Source: Candidatus Bipolaricaulota bacterium
Lineage (GTDB): Bacteria > Bipolaricaulota > Bipolaricaulia > RBG-16-55-9 > DRXL01
Length of the DNA: 44,257 bases
Reading direction: 5' to 3'
NCBI GenBank assembly: GCA_026414955.1
Contig: JAOAIA010000001.1
Location: 1 to 44,257, forward strand
Shown here one piece after another: positions 1 to 7,853 of the stretch. Positions within the stretch are counted from its first letter, which is position 1. The number at the start of each line of letters is the position of its first letter. Position numbers and translations under genes: made by a program. The notes beneath the pieces were generated by a model. It ran no database searches and was not told the DNA's origin. It was given only the letters and a program-made list of their open reading frames with translations.

Positions 1-1283
1 CTCCGTACCCTACAGTAGGCGAGCCAGAGCATCTGCGCAAGCCCTCCGACCGTGAACGCTACTTGCGCGACATACAAGCCCGTCACTTGTCCCCAGAGCA
101 CTCCTGCGCTCAGGATCGCGCTGCTCACTATCAGGGAGAGCGCCATCGCTTCGGTGACCCCGCGCGTCCTGCGCGAGTGAACTAAAGACCCCTGATAGAA
201 GCTCTGCCAGACGCTGAACGCCGGCAGGAGCAGCGCGAACCACAGGCTCGATTGCGCGAGATTCGCCAACGACGGGAGCAACCCTGATAGCCCTCCAAAC
301 CAAAGCTCTGCTAGAGGCGTCATTGTAACAAGAAGCAGCATCGCTGTCAGAGAGAGCGAGAGCATCGTGGCGAAGCGTCGCAGGCTCTCTTCAGCCCTTG
401 GCTTACCCAAGAGCGCCACGACGACTTCGTTGTACGCGATCCCGACGCTGCGCAAGAGAAAGAGCAACCCCGACACGACCGGCCAGACGGCCAACGACTC
501 TAACGCGCCCGGCATCCGGCTGATTGCGGCACTCCCAATCGGCTGCACCAAGAGAGTCAAGAGCGATGTCATCGCCAAGGGGATATAGAAGCGCAAGAAG
601 GCTCTCAGCGTGAGCGGGTCTCCATCGGGCGTGATCTGGCGCAGTCTCTGTAAGAACGGGCGCACGCGCAGCCCGACGAAGAAAGCTTCGCTCATCACGC
701 CCATTGAGACGGCGCTGGCCGCGACGATGATGCCGGGAATGTTCCCAATTAGATACCCGATGCCAAGCACGATGAGATTGGCGCTCAAGCGCACGACCGT
801 GCCCAAACCAACAATTTCCGAATGCCCAAAGCGAATCAAGACCCCTTGATGAAACCGTCTATAGGCGATGGACCACGTCCAGGGGGTCATGAGCATCAAC
901 CCCCAGCGTGCTGGCTCGATAATCTGAGCTGGAGCGCCAATGAGATCAACGACGACAAAATAATATAACGGCGTGAAAGCAATCAAGACGTGCAGGGCGG
1001 TCAAGAGCGCGCTCGTTTGCATCATGAAGCGTCGCACCTTGAGATACGAGTCCCAATCTCTGCTGAGGGCTGTCGAAGCTGCTAACAACATAATAATCGG
1101 CGACTCGATGATCATCGAGATCGCGAAGACGATACCGTAAGCTGCGAGATTGATCTGCGGTTCTGGGAGCCGTGCGACGATAGCGCTCACTGCGGGAAGC
1201 TCTAAGCCCATGAGCAGCCAACTGGCGGCGAGGGGCCACCAGGTGCGAAAGATCTGGTCTTGCGCAAGAGCGCGTTGTGTCAT
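1..1283 (-). CDS. MATE/MOP-like polytopic membrane protein, 3' end outside window
   Basis: The frame is open from the ATG at 1283 leftward to the window edge without a stop (427 codons), so the C-terminus is missing. The product starts MTQRALAQDQIF and is almost entirely hydrophobic, with about ten predicted membrane segments separated by short basic loops. A loop near residue 130 reads RRFHQGVLIRFGHSE. Length, even spacing of helices and the RFHQG-type loop resemble the MATE/MOP flippase superfamily, including bacterial ANKH-like proteins. That assignment is by general resemblance, not by a diagnostic catalytic motif. It would export or flip an unknown substrate across the inner membrane. 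Upstream lies the divergent tRNA-Arg gene. No Shine-Dalgarno stands out before the ATG. Confidence 0.75.
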   Translation of the reverse strand, partial: MTQRALAQDQIFRTWWPLAASWLLMGLELPAVSAIVARLPEPQINLAAYGIVFAISMIIESPIIMLLAASTALSRDWDSYLKVRRFMMQTSALLTALHVLIAFTPLYYFVVVDLIGAPAQIIEPARWGLMLMTPWTWSIAYRRFHQGVLIRFGHSEIVGLGTVVRLSANLIVLGIGYLIGNIPGIIVAASAVSMGVMSEAFFVGLRVRPFLQRLRQITPDGDPLTLRAFLRFYIPLAMTSLLTLLVQPIGSAAISRMPGALESLAVWPVVSGLLFLLRSVGIAYNEVVVALLGKPRAEESLRRFATMLSLSLTAMLLLVTMTPLAELWFGGLSGLLPSLANLAQSSLWFALLLPAFSVWQSFYQGSLVHSRRTRGVTEAMALSLIVSSAILSAGVLWGQVTGLYVAQVAFTVGGLAQMLWLAYCRVR

Positions 1284-1320
1284 TGTTGAGTTCACGATCT
1301 AGTTATCTTAACAAACTCCT

Positions 1321-1349
1321 TTGACGAGTGCACCTGTTCTCGCTACAAT
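1321..1349 (+). promoter_or_regulatory. Sigma70-type promoter of tRNA-Arg
   Basis: TTGACG (1321-1326), a 17-bp spacer and TACAAT (1344-1349) end 11 bases before the first base of the tRNA. Seen in sequence; its use is inferred. Confidence 0.75.
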
Positions 1350-1360
1350 AGTTAAGCTGT

Positions 1361-1437
1361 GCGCCCGTAGCTCAGGGGATTAGAGCGCTGGCCTGCGGAG
1401 CCAGAGGTCGGAGGTTCAAGTCCTCCCGGGCGTACCA
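1361..1437 (+). tRNA. tRNA-Arg(GCG)
   Basis: Full cloverleaf with genomically encoded CCA (1435-1437). The acceptor stem GCGCCCG/CGGGCGT has a G-U first pair, the D stem is GCTC/GAGC, and the anticodon stem is CTGGC/GCCAG with loop CTGCGGA. The anticodon is therefore GCG, reading CGC and CGU. The discriminator is A, as usual for arginine tRNAs, and the body resembles bacterial tRNA-Arg(CCG). GCG is unusual for bacteria, which normally read these codons with an inosine-modified ACG tRNA. Confidence 0.9.
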
Positions 1438-1507
1438 ATACTCTCTTGTGAGTTAGAACCATCGGTTACCACCCCCTCACCTCTTGATAGCTAAGGCAAT
1501 CTAAGAC

Positions 1508-1551
1508 TTGACCAACTTCCTAAGATGAAGCTATACTTTCAGTATAACTTC
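1508..1551 (+). promoter_or_regulatory. Promoter and palindromic operator of the MazF-type TA operon
   Basis: TTGACC (1508-1513), an 18-bp spacer and TATACT (1532-1537) form a promoter. A 25-bp imperfect palindrome (1527-1551, arms GAAGCTATACT and AGTATAACTTC) covers the -10 box and start region. This is where an RHH antitoxin would autorepress, an inference from the family. Confidence 0.65.
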
Positions 1552-1575
1552 GCTCATACCGTCGAGGTGAAGAAG

Positions 1576-1842
1576 ATGCCGGCCCAAACCGTGAAGATCG
1601 CTATCAGCCTACCTAAAGATGAGTTTCGGGCTATAGAGAAGCGGCGTCGCCAGCTTAAGCAGACCCGAAGCGCAGTGATTGCCGAGGCGATTCGCCAGTG
1701 GCTGAAAGCGCAGCAAGAAGCCGAGGACGTTCGACGCTACATCGAAGGGTATCTAAAGTATCCGGAGACTGAAGAGGAGATGGCAGCGTGTGAAAGTATG
1801 TCTGAGCAGCTCTTGGCACACGTGGAGTGGGAGGAGAAGTGA
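1576..1842 (+). CDS. Ribbon-helix-helix antitoxin of a MazF-type pair
   Basis: Eighty-eight residues. Residues 5-45 (VKIAISLPKDEF followed by two basic/amphipathic helices) match the ribbon-helix-helix DNA-binding fold of CopG/RHH-type MazE antitoxins. The acidic C-terminal third (ETEEEMAACE) is the expected toxin-wrapping segment. The start at 1576 is chosen because GAGGTGAAGA precedes it; an in-frame upstream ATG at 1525 lies inside the operator palindrome and is unlikely. The stop TGA (1840-1842) overlaps the toxin GTG start. It should neutralise the downstream toxin and repress the promoter at 1508-1551. No frameshift or truncation is seen. Confidence 0.85.
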   Translation: MPAQTVKIAISLPKDEFRAIEKRRRQLKQTRSAVIAEAIRQWLKAQQEAEDVRRYIEGYLKYPETEEEMAACESMSEQLLAHVEWEEK

Positions 1843-2153
1843 AACGAGGGGAAGTCTGGTGGGCGGAGCTTGACCCTCCGGCCAGGCGGCGGCTGGTGGT
1901 GCTCGTCTCGCGTGATGAGGCTTATCGTATTCGTGAGTGGGTGACGGTGGCTCCGGTTTCGACGCGCATTCGCGGAATTCGTGCTGAGGTAGAGCTTGGC
2001 CCAACAGACGGCCTGCCTCACCGTTGTGCGGTGAACCTCGACAGCTTGATCACGATACGTAAAGCGCGGCTGCGAAAGCGGATTGTGCAGCTTAGCACAG
2101 AAAAGATCAGAGCAGTCAACGATGCGATCAAGTTCGCACTGAATCTGCCATGA
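1839..2153 (+). CDS. MazF/PemK-family endoribonuclease toxin
   Basis: The 104-residue product starts VKRGEVWWAELDPP and contains LVVLVSRDEAY, VAPVSTRIRG and NLDSLITIRKARL. This is the SH3-like MazF/PemK barrel of sequence-specific mRNA interferases. The arginine of the N-terminal RGEVW strand and the ST of APVST sit where the family active site is expected. The GTG start at 1839 overlaps the antitoxin stop as GTGA and has GGAGG just upstream. The longer GTG start at 1827 would overlap the antitoxin more. The loop after strand 1 is short for the family, but the frame is intact. Its stop overlaps the next gene as ATGA, so toxin and acetyltransferase are translationally coupled. Target sequence cannot be read from the protein. 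Confidence 0.85.
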   Translation: MKRGEVWWAELDPPARRRLVVLVSRDEAYRIREWVTVAPVSTRIRGIRAEVELGPTDGLPHRCAVNLDSLITIRKARLRKRIVQLSTEKIRAVNDAIKFALNLP

Positions 2154-3112
2154 ACATGAACTTCCATATTCGCGAATTCACTGCCGACGATTACACGGCT
2201 ATCGCCGAGATCGGCAACGCGATCTACCCCGACTATCGCTCCAGCGCCGACGAGATCCGCTACGACGACGAGCACTTCGATAAAAAATATATCTTCAAAC
2301 GCTATGTCGCTGAAATACAGAATCGGGTCGCGGGCTACGCGGAATATCATCACATGCCCGGCATGTTCCATCCCCAGAAGTTCTGGGTTTATGTCGGCGT
2401 CCATCCCAGCTTTCAAAAACGGGGCATCGGTCGGGCGCTCTACGAGAAGATCGAGACCGATCTGCGCGCGCTCAACGCCGTGCGCATCTTCACCAACACT
2501 CGCGAAGATTACCCGCGCAGCTTAGCGTTCTTGCAGAGAAACGGCTTTGCGGAAACCCAACGCTCTTGGGAGTCGCGCTTGAATGTACACACATTCGATC
2601 TCTCCAAGTTCGCGCACTATCTCGAAAGATTCTCGGCTCACGGTTTGACGATCTCCACGCTCGCGCAAGAACGCCAGCGCGATCCCGATTCTCTCAAGAA
2701 GCTGCACGAACTCTTTGTTCTCATTATGGAAGACGTGCCCCACCCCGATCAGTACACGCCCGTTGATTTTGAACACTTTCTGCGCTACAGCATCGAGCAC
2801 CCTGACACCATCGCTGATGGCTACTTCATCGCCAAGGACGGCGAACAGTATATCGGGCTGAGCAACCTCCGACGCAGCCAAGGCGAGCCAAAAGATCTAT
2901 ATCAAGGGCTGACGGGCGTGCGCCGCGAGTATCGCAACAGGGGCGTCGCTATGGCGCTCAAGCTCAAGACGATTGAATACGCGCGCGCACACGGGTACGA
3001 AGTCATCAAGACGTGGAACGACAACACGAATGTTGGGATGCTGGCGATCAACGAGAAGCTGGGCTTTGTGCGCCAACCGGCGTGGATCACGTTCGTGAAG
3101 GAGTTCGCATGA
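2150..3112 (+). CDS. Tandem GNAT-family N-acetyltransferase
   Basis: The 320-residue protein contains two GNAT domains. The first has its acetyl-CoA pyrophosphate-binding motif QKRGIG at residues 89-94 and the second RNRGVA at 262-267. Both are followed by the asparagine-rich motif B region (FLQRNGF, AINEKLGF). Tandem GNAT proteins of about 315 residues include mycothiol synthase, but other enzymes share the layout and no mycothiol genes are visible, so the substrate is unknown. The ATG at 2150 overlaps the toxin stop; a second ATG at 2156 is equally usable. The stop overlaps the C45 gene start (ATGA). It is cytoplasmic, with no signal peptide. Confidence 0.85.
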   Translation: MNMNFHIREFTADDYTAIAEIGNAIYPDYRSSADEIRYDDEHFDKKYIFKRYVAEIQNRVAGYAEYHHMPGMFHPQKFWVYVGVHPSFQKRGIGRALYEKIETDLRALNAVRIFTNTREDYPRSLAFLQRNGFAETQRSWESRLNVHTFDLSKFAHYLERFSAHGLTISTLAQERQRDPDSLKKLHELFVLIMEDVPHPDQYTPVDFEHFLRYSIEHPDTIADGYFIAKDGEQYIGLSNLRRSQGEPKDLYQGLTGVRREYRNRGVAMALKLKTIEYARAHGYEVIKTWNDNTNVGMLAINEKLGFVRQPAWITFVKEFA

Positions 3113-4248
3113 CGACGCTGCCGGTGCTAGAACTAGAGGGCACGCCCTACGAGCAAGGGCTGGCGCACGGTCGGCTCGCGCGCGAGCGGATCGCGCAAAA
3201 TTTAGAGATTTATTTCTATCGCTTCGAGCGCGAGACGAAGCTTCCCAAAGCTGAAGTCTTGCATCGTGCTGGGCTGTATCTGGACGTGATCGAGAAGCTC
3301 ACGCCCCCCTACGCCGAAGCGATGCGCGGCGTCGCCGAAGGCTCCGGAAGAGAGCTTCTGGAGATCGCGGCGCTCAACGCACGCTATGAATTGATCTACA
3401 GCGAAGAGACGCGCAAAGTGCTCACGGCTGACCTACCCCCCTGGCCCCTTTCCCGTGTCGGAGAGGAGCGAGGGGAGAGGTCCGACGGCTGCACCAGCTT
3501 CGCCCTCTTGCCTACTAAGACTGTTCACGGACACTTGCTCTTGGCTGAGAACTGGGACTGGATTCCCGATGTGCAGGGCTTAGTCCTAAAGATTCGCGAG
3601 CCGGGAGTGCCGGAGATCCTCTGCTTCACCGAGGCGGGGATCGTCGGGGGCAAGATCGGCTTGAACTCTTCGGGCTTAGGGCTTGCGATCAACGGCCTGA
3701 ACTCGGAGCACGACGACTGGGCACGGCTGGCGAAGCCCTTCCACGTGCGGTGCTGGGAGATCTTGCGCTGCGCGGACTTCGAGCAAGCCATAGGCGTCGT
3801 CACTGAAGGTCAGCGCAGCGTCTCCGCGAACTTTCTCATCGCCCAAGCGCCCGACAGAGCTATTAATCTGGAGACCGCGCCGACGGGCGTCCACGAAATC
3901 CCTCCTAAAGACGGTTGGCTCGCGCACACGAATCACTTTCTCGATCTGCACGCTATCGGCCTGACGCGCCGTATTCAGACCTCCAAGCGCCCCAGCACCG
4001 AGCAGCGACTCGCTCGCGTCCAGCATCTCTTGCGCACAAGCTCCCAGATTTCTCACGAGCGCGCGCTAGAAATCTTGCGTGATCACGATGATTTCCCGTA
4101 CTCGCTCTGTCGCCATCCCGACGAAGCTTTTCCGCCAGAAGAGCGTTACGCCAGCGTCGTCTCGGTCGTGATGGACCTCCACGAGGAGGCTCTCTCAATT
4201 GCACCTGGGCCGCCATGCCAGCATGAGTATCAAGCTCTGCACCTCTGA
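3109..4248 (+). CDS. C45-family peptidase / acyl-CoA:6-APA acyltransferase-like Ntn hydrolase
   Basis: The 379-residue product has the family N-terminus with GTPYEQGLAHG, then DGCTSF whose Cys128 is the expected autocatalytic Ntn nucleophile, then LLLAENWDW and GIVGGKIGLNSSGLGLAINGLN. These are hallmarks of the peptidase C45 / penicillin acyltransferase-like family, which hydrolyses or forms amide bonds after self-cleavage before the Cys. Residues about 108-125 (PWPLSRVGEERGER) are encoded by an inserted palindromic repeat directly upstream of the predicted cleavage site. The start at 3109 overlaps the acetyltransferase stop (ATGA); an in-frame start at 3013 lies inside that gene. Physiological substrate unknown; a role in N-acyl amide or peptide turnover with the neighbouring GNAT is an inference. 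Confidence 0.85.
   Translation: MTTLPVLELEGTPYEQGLAHGRLARERIAQNLEIYFYRFERETKLPKAEVLHRAGLYLDVIEKLTPPYAEAMRGVAEGSGRELLEIAALNARYELIYSEETRKVLTADLPPWPLSRVGEERGERSDGCTSFALLPTKTVHGHLLLAENWDWIPDVQGLVLKIREPGVPEILCFTEAGIVGGKIGLNSSGLGLAINGLNSEHDDWARLAKPFHVRCWEILRCADFEQAIGVVTEGQRSVSANFLIAQAPDRAINLETAPTGVHEIPPKDGWLAHTNHFLDLHAIGLTRRIQTSKRPSTEQRLARVQHLLRTSSQISHERALEILRDHDDFPYSLCRHPDEAFPPEERYASVVSVVMDLHEEALSIAPGPPCQHEYQALHL
3430..3482. repeat. Palindromic GC-rich repeat inserted in frame in C45 gene
   Basis: The segment runs from a GACCTACCCCC edge to a GGGGAGAGGTC edge. It is closely similar to the reverse complement of the element at 33181-33239 and to the carA insert at 23217-23264. It keeps the C45 frame open. 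Confidence 0.75.
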
Positions 4249-4260
4249 TTTGACCTGTGC

Positions 4261-4319
4261 TTGACAACCCCCTCGTCGTGCGCTATACTCTCACTAGACT
4301 GACATGTCAGTCTAGTGAG
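4261..4319 (+). promoter_or_regulatory. Consensus promoter and perfect 30-bp palindromic operator of TetR operon
   Basis: TTGACA (4261-4266), a 17-bp spacer and TATACT (4284-4289) are followed at once by a perfect 30-bp palindrome (4290-4319, half-site CTCACTAGACTGACA). It covers the expected transcription start. This is the arrangement of an autorepressed TetR gene: repressor bound here would block transcription initiation. Confidence 0.85.
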
Positions 4320-4323
4320 AAGG

Positions 4324-4932
4324 ATGGCCAGAACTGCCCTAGAGAAGGAGACCCGACGCCAACAGTTGCTCGACGCGGCGACGAGGGTCTTCGCCCGCAA
4401 AGGGTACTTAGAGACGTCTATTGATGACATTATCACCGAGGCCGACGTTGCCCGCGGCACGTTCTATCTCTACTTTCCCGGGAAGAAAGAGATCTTCCTC
4501 GCCATCATTGATCACTATTTTGAGCTGTTGACGGGATTAGTGAATCGCTTGATGAGCCAAGAGTGGCCAGCACGCCTGGATCGGGCACGCTTGAGAGAGC
4601 ACGTGCTCACGTGGCTACGCTTCTTCGCGCAGCATCGGGATTTAGCAAAAGTGATTTATCGCGAGGCAACGTCGATTGATCCCCAATTTGAAGATCGCTG
4701 GAATCGCCTGAGCGAAACGGTGAAAAACTTCCTCATCGAACGGGTGCGCACACTCCAACAGAGCGGCGTTCTGCGCAAGACGCTCGACCCGCGAGCGTGG
4801 GCGCTCTTCACGGAAGGGATCTTCCACGGAGCGGTCTGCCATTATATCCTGCAGTCGGATCGCCCTGACTTGAATTGGCTCGCTGAGCAATGGGTCGACC
4901 TGATGCTATGGGGGATAACGCCGGAGAGGTGA
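4324..4932 (+). CDS. TetR/AcrR-family transcriptional regulator
   Basis: The 202-residue protein has an N-terminal helix-turn-helix (about residues 11-58, QLLDAATRVFARKGY...IITEADVARGTFYLYF), the canonical TetR signature. The C-terminal all-helical part would bind an unknown ligand and dimerise. The ATG at 4324 is used; an in-frame GTG at 4315 lies in the operator and neither has a well-spaced Shine-Dalgarno (AGAAGG abuts the ATG). A near-leaderless message is possible. It is the first gene of the 4324-8711 operon, followed after 5 bases by the exported protein. It probably represses the exporter operon through the palindrome at 4290-4319. Confidence 0.9.
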   Translation: MARTALEKETRRQQLLDAATRVFARKGYLETSIDDIITEADVARGTFYLYFPGKKEIFLAIIDHYFELLTGLVNRLMSQEWPARLDRARLREHVLTWLRFFAQHRDLAKVIYREATSIDPQFEDRWNRLSETVKNFLIERVRTLQQSGVLRKTLDPRAWALFTEGIFHGAVCHYILQSDRPDLNWLAEQWVDLMLWGITPER

Positions 4933-4937
4933 AGGGT

Positions 4938-5420
4938 ATGCGCAAGCGCATCGTGCTCCTCAGCATCATCGCCCTGGGAACGCTCAGTGCTCTCGGTGCC
5001 CTCGCTCAATCGAAAGTGGATCTGCTCTTAGTCGACGAGACCCAGACGCTACAAGCGTCTCTGATGGTGCAGATCTACGCGCGTGCTCTGCAAGAGTCAG
5101 GGCTGTTCAACTTCGAGGCCAAGATCGTCCGGGTCGCATCGAGCTACGACGACCCTTTGGGGGTCAACCCTACAGATAAGAGATACGAACTGATCGTGAT
5201 CGTGCCGCGGGGGATCGAAGACGGCTCGGTGCCCCAGATCTGGTTGATCACCAAGCCCATCGGGCCGCAGACGCGCCCGGAGCTGCTCACTGCGATAGAG
5301 CTGATCCGCCAGCGCGTCGCGCAAGGCTCCGGCGGGCTTTTCAAAGCTTTAACAGTCCTGGACGACGGCGCTCTGGGGATCTTTTCGAGCGTCTTTGAGC
5401 GCCACGGATGGCTGAAATGA
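4938..5420 (+). CDS. Small exported protein of the MMPL operon
   Basis: The 160-residue product begins MRKRIVLLSIIALGTLSALGALA, a typical signal peptide with probable cleavage after Ala23. The mature part has an alternating alpha/beta pattern (VDLLLVDETQTLQ, YELIVIVPRGIED, IWLITKPIG) and no motif I recognise. The start at 4938 is preceded by GGAGAGGTGAAGGG, whereas the ATG at 4890 lies within the TetR gene. It sits between tetR and the MMPL exporter and overlaps the latter, so it is probably a periplasmic accessory to export. Function unknown. Confidence 0.75.
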   Translation: MRKRIVLLSIIALGTLSALGALAQSKVDLLLVDETQTLQASLMVQIYARALQESGLFNFEAKIVRVASSYDDPLGVNPTDKRYELIVIVPRGIEDGSVPQIWLITKPIGPQTRPELLTAIELIRQRVAQGSGGLFKALTVLDDGALGIFSSVFERHGWLK

Positions 5421-7774
5421 AGAGAAAAATTTTCGCTGAGAAGATCATAGATCATCCCTGGTGGGTGATCGGTGTTATTCTGACGCTGACGGCGCTCTTT
5501 GCCAGCGCCATCCCCAGAATTCGCTTCGAGCAAGATTTCGAGGCATTCTTGCCCCACGATGATCCTGCAACAGTCGCACTCCGTCGCGCTGAGGAGCGCT
5601 ACGGCGACCAGAAGCTCTTTATGGTCGCTCTCGAAGCCGACGACACGATCTTCAAGCCCGAAACGCTGAAGAAGCTCAAAGAGATGGAGGAACTCTTTGA
5701 GCAGATCCCCGAAGTGGACGAGGTGCGCGGGCCCACGAACTCTCAAGTCATCTCCGGCACCGAGACGGCGATCACCGTGGCGACGGCGCTGCCCCAAATC
5801 CCCGAGACTCCCCACGAGATCGCAGCGTATAGGGAGCGCGTCCTGGGGGATCGGCTGCTGCGCGGGTTCGTCGTCTCCGAGGACGAAAAAGCTGCAGGGA
5901 TTCTGATTCGCTTACAACCCGGCGAAGAGGACACCGTCGGCGTCGTCAACCGTGTCCTGGAGATCGTCGAGCGCTATCAGGGGCCGGAGCGCATCTACGT
6001 CGGCGGGATGCCGAGATTGAATCAGTTCATCGCCGAGAGCATGAGAAAAGATTTGCTGATGCTCTTCCCCGTGATGATCGGCGTGATCGTGCTCGTGCTC
6101 TACGTGGGATTCAGTAGTCTTCGCGGCGTAGTCCTCCCGTTACTGACGGTCGTGTTGAGCGCGATCTGGGAGATGGGCACGATGGGCTGGCTCGGCGCGC
6201 CGTTTACGCCCTTCTCGTTCATCGCGCCCGTGGTGCTGATGGCCGTAGGGACGGCCTACGGGATTCACATCCTCAACAAATACTACGAAGAAGCGCACAA
6301 AGAGGGGCGCCCCAGAAAAGAGATTCTCGTAGAAACAGTTACGGCGATGCTCTCCCCCACAGCGATGGCGGCTTTAACGACAGTCGCGGGCTTCTTTGCG
6401 CTGCTCAGCTCAACGCTCTGGCCTCAGCGCGATTTTGGCATCTACACTGGGATTGGTGTGCTTTATGCTGCGCTGCTGTCGCTCACGCTCATCCCCGCGA
6501 TCTTGGCGCTCTTGCCTGTGCCCCAAGGCGGGCGCCGCAGTCTCTTAGCGCGCTGGCTGCAAGGGCGCGCGGGGTTAGTCGGTTTGGCGTACCTCATAGA
6601 GCGCACGACTCTGGTGATTCTCATCGGTGCGGGCGTGGTCGCCGTGGGGTGGGCTGTGGGTATCCCTCGACTGCGCATTGAGACCTCGGCGAAAGAGTTT
6701 TTGGGGAAAGGCCATCCCGTCATCGAAGCCCTCGACGTTCTAGAGCGCCATTTTGGGGGAAGCCTCCAGACGGGGATCGAGATAGACCTGGGCGTGCGTG
6801 ACGGCCTCAAAGAACCCGAAGTCTTAAAGAAGATCCTCGCGCTGCAAGAGTTCTTAGAGACGCTGCCCGCGGTGCGCCGCACCACGTCGCTCACCAATCT
6901 CGTGCGCGAGTTGAATCAGAAGTTCCATGCCGACGATCCTGCGTATTATGTGATCCCTGACGACCGCAAGCTCATCGCGCAGTTGCTGTTGCTCTTCACG
7001 TTCCAGGGGGGCAGCCTGGGCCAGATGGCCCTGACGGATTTCTCTGCTGGGGAAGTGCTCGTCTCGATGGAGTGGGTTAGCAGCACGCAGATGTCCAAGC
7101 TTGTCGCGGAGATTCAGCGCTATCTCGATGAGCACTTCGGTCCGACAGCGACGACGTCGTTGGCCAGCGACGGCTCGGCCTTACAGATCAAGGCTGAGCA
7201 GGTGGGCACAGTACCGGTCTACGCGCGGCTCATGGAGCAGATCAAAGAGAGTCAGATTTGGAGTCTGCTGACGAGCGTGAGCGCCAGTTGGCTCATCGTC
7301 TCGCTCTTGATGGGATCGGCCGTCGCAGGGATGCTCTGTATTGTGCCGTTGGTCTTGACGATCCTCACGGAGTTTGGGCTGATGGCCTATCTGGGCCTGC
7401 CCTTGGATATGAGCACGATGATGATCGGCTCAATCGCTATTGGGATCGGGATAGATTATGCGATTCACTTTGTCGAGCGATACCGTGTAGAGTTCGCGCG
7501 TGACGAAGCTGCGCGGCGCGCCCTGGAGCACACGCTCACGTACACCGGCGCGGGGATCAGCTACAATGCTCTCGCGCTCACGTTAGGGTTCGGCGTGCTC
7601 TGGCTCTCGACGTTTAAGGGGCTGAACACGTTCGGATCGCTTGTGGCGCTGACAATGGTCGTGAGCGCGCTCAGCGCGTTCACGGTCATCCCCGCGATAC
7701 TCTTACTATGGAAGCCGAAATTTCTCAATAGCCGGAAGCTGAAGCGTCCGGCTCAGGAGGTGGAAGCGTGCTGA
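5417..7774 (+). CDS. MMPL/RND-superfamily exporter (HAE-3-like)
   Basis: The product has about 785 residues. An N-terminal membrane helix (residues 13-33) precedes a periplasmic domain starting RIRFEQDFEAFLPHDDP. A five-helix block with AVGTAYGIHILNKYYEEAHKEG, a second periplasmic domain and a second block with GIGIDYAIHFVERYR follow. This duplicated layout and the GxGIDYxIH-type motif are those of MMPL/HAE-3 proton-driven exporters of lipids or hopanoids. The ATG at 5417 overlaps the preceding stop (ATGA), with GGATGG upstream; an ATG at 5408 is also possible. The last residues (RPAQEVEAC) are encoded by a dispersed repeat starting near 7748, so the original C-terminus may have been replaced. 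The downstream LolA-like gene suggests envelope lipid or lipoprotein transport. Confidence 0.9.
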   Translation: MKRKIFAEKIIDHPWWVIGVILTLTALFASAIPRIRFEQDFEAFLPHDDPATVALRRAEERYGDQKLFMVALEADDTIFKPETLKKLKEMEELFEQIPEVDEVRGPTNSQVISGTETAITVATALPQIPETPHEIAAYRERVLGDRLLRGFVVSEDEKAAGILIRLQPGEEDTVGVVNRVLEIVERYQGPERIYVGGMPRLNQFIAESMRKDLLMLFPVMIGVIVLVLYVGFSSLRGVVLPLLTVVLSAIWEMGTMGWLGAPFTPFSFIAPVVLMAVGTAYGIHILNKYYEEAHKEGRPRKEILVETVTAMLSPTAMAALTTVAGFFALLSSTLWPQRDFGIYTGIGVLYAALLSLTLIPAILALLPVPQGGRRSLLARWLQGRAGLVGLAYLIERTTLVILIGAGVVAVGWAVGIPRLRIETSAKEFLGKGHPVIEALDVLERHFGGSLQTGIEIDLGVRDGLKEPEVLKKILALQEFLETLPAVRRTTSLTNLVRELNQKFHADDPAYYVIPDDRKLIAQLLLLFTFQGGSLGQMALTDFSAGEVLVSMEWVSSTQMSKLVAEIQRYLDEHFGPTATTSLASDGSALQIKAEQVGTVPVYARLMEQIKESQIWSLLTSVSASWLIVSLLMGSAVAGMLCIVPLVLTILTEFGLMAYLGLPLDMSTMMIGSIAIGIGIDYAIHFVERYRVEFARDEAARRALEHTLTYTGAGISYNALALTLGFGVLWLSTFKGLNTFGSLVALTMVVSALSAFTVIPAILLLWKPKFLNSRKLKRPAQEVEAC

Positions 7775-7842
7775 AGCACGCTGGCCAGCCCGCTTGAGCG
7801 GGCTTTCATCTGCTGAGCCGGCGACTTCAGGCGCCGGCCCAA
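7748..7842. repeat. Composite palindromic repeat at exporter 3' end
   Basis: Three hairpins in series: AGCGTGCTGAAGCACGCT, AGCCCGCTTGAGCGGGCT, and a GCCGGC-centred stem. The order CCGGCTCAGGAG, 5-6 bases, then AGCG(T/C)GCTG(A/C)AGCACGCT recurs at 13129-13163. The first part overlaps the last codons of the exporter gene. Confidence 0.75.
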
Positions 7843-7853
7843 GGAGGTCTATC

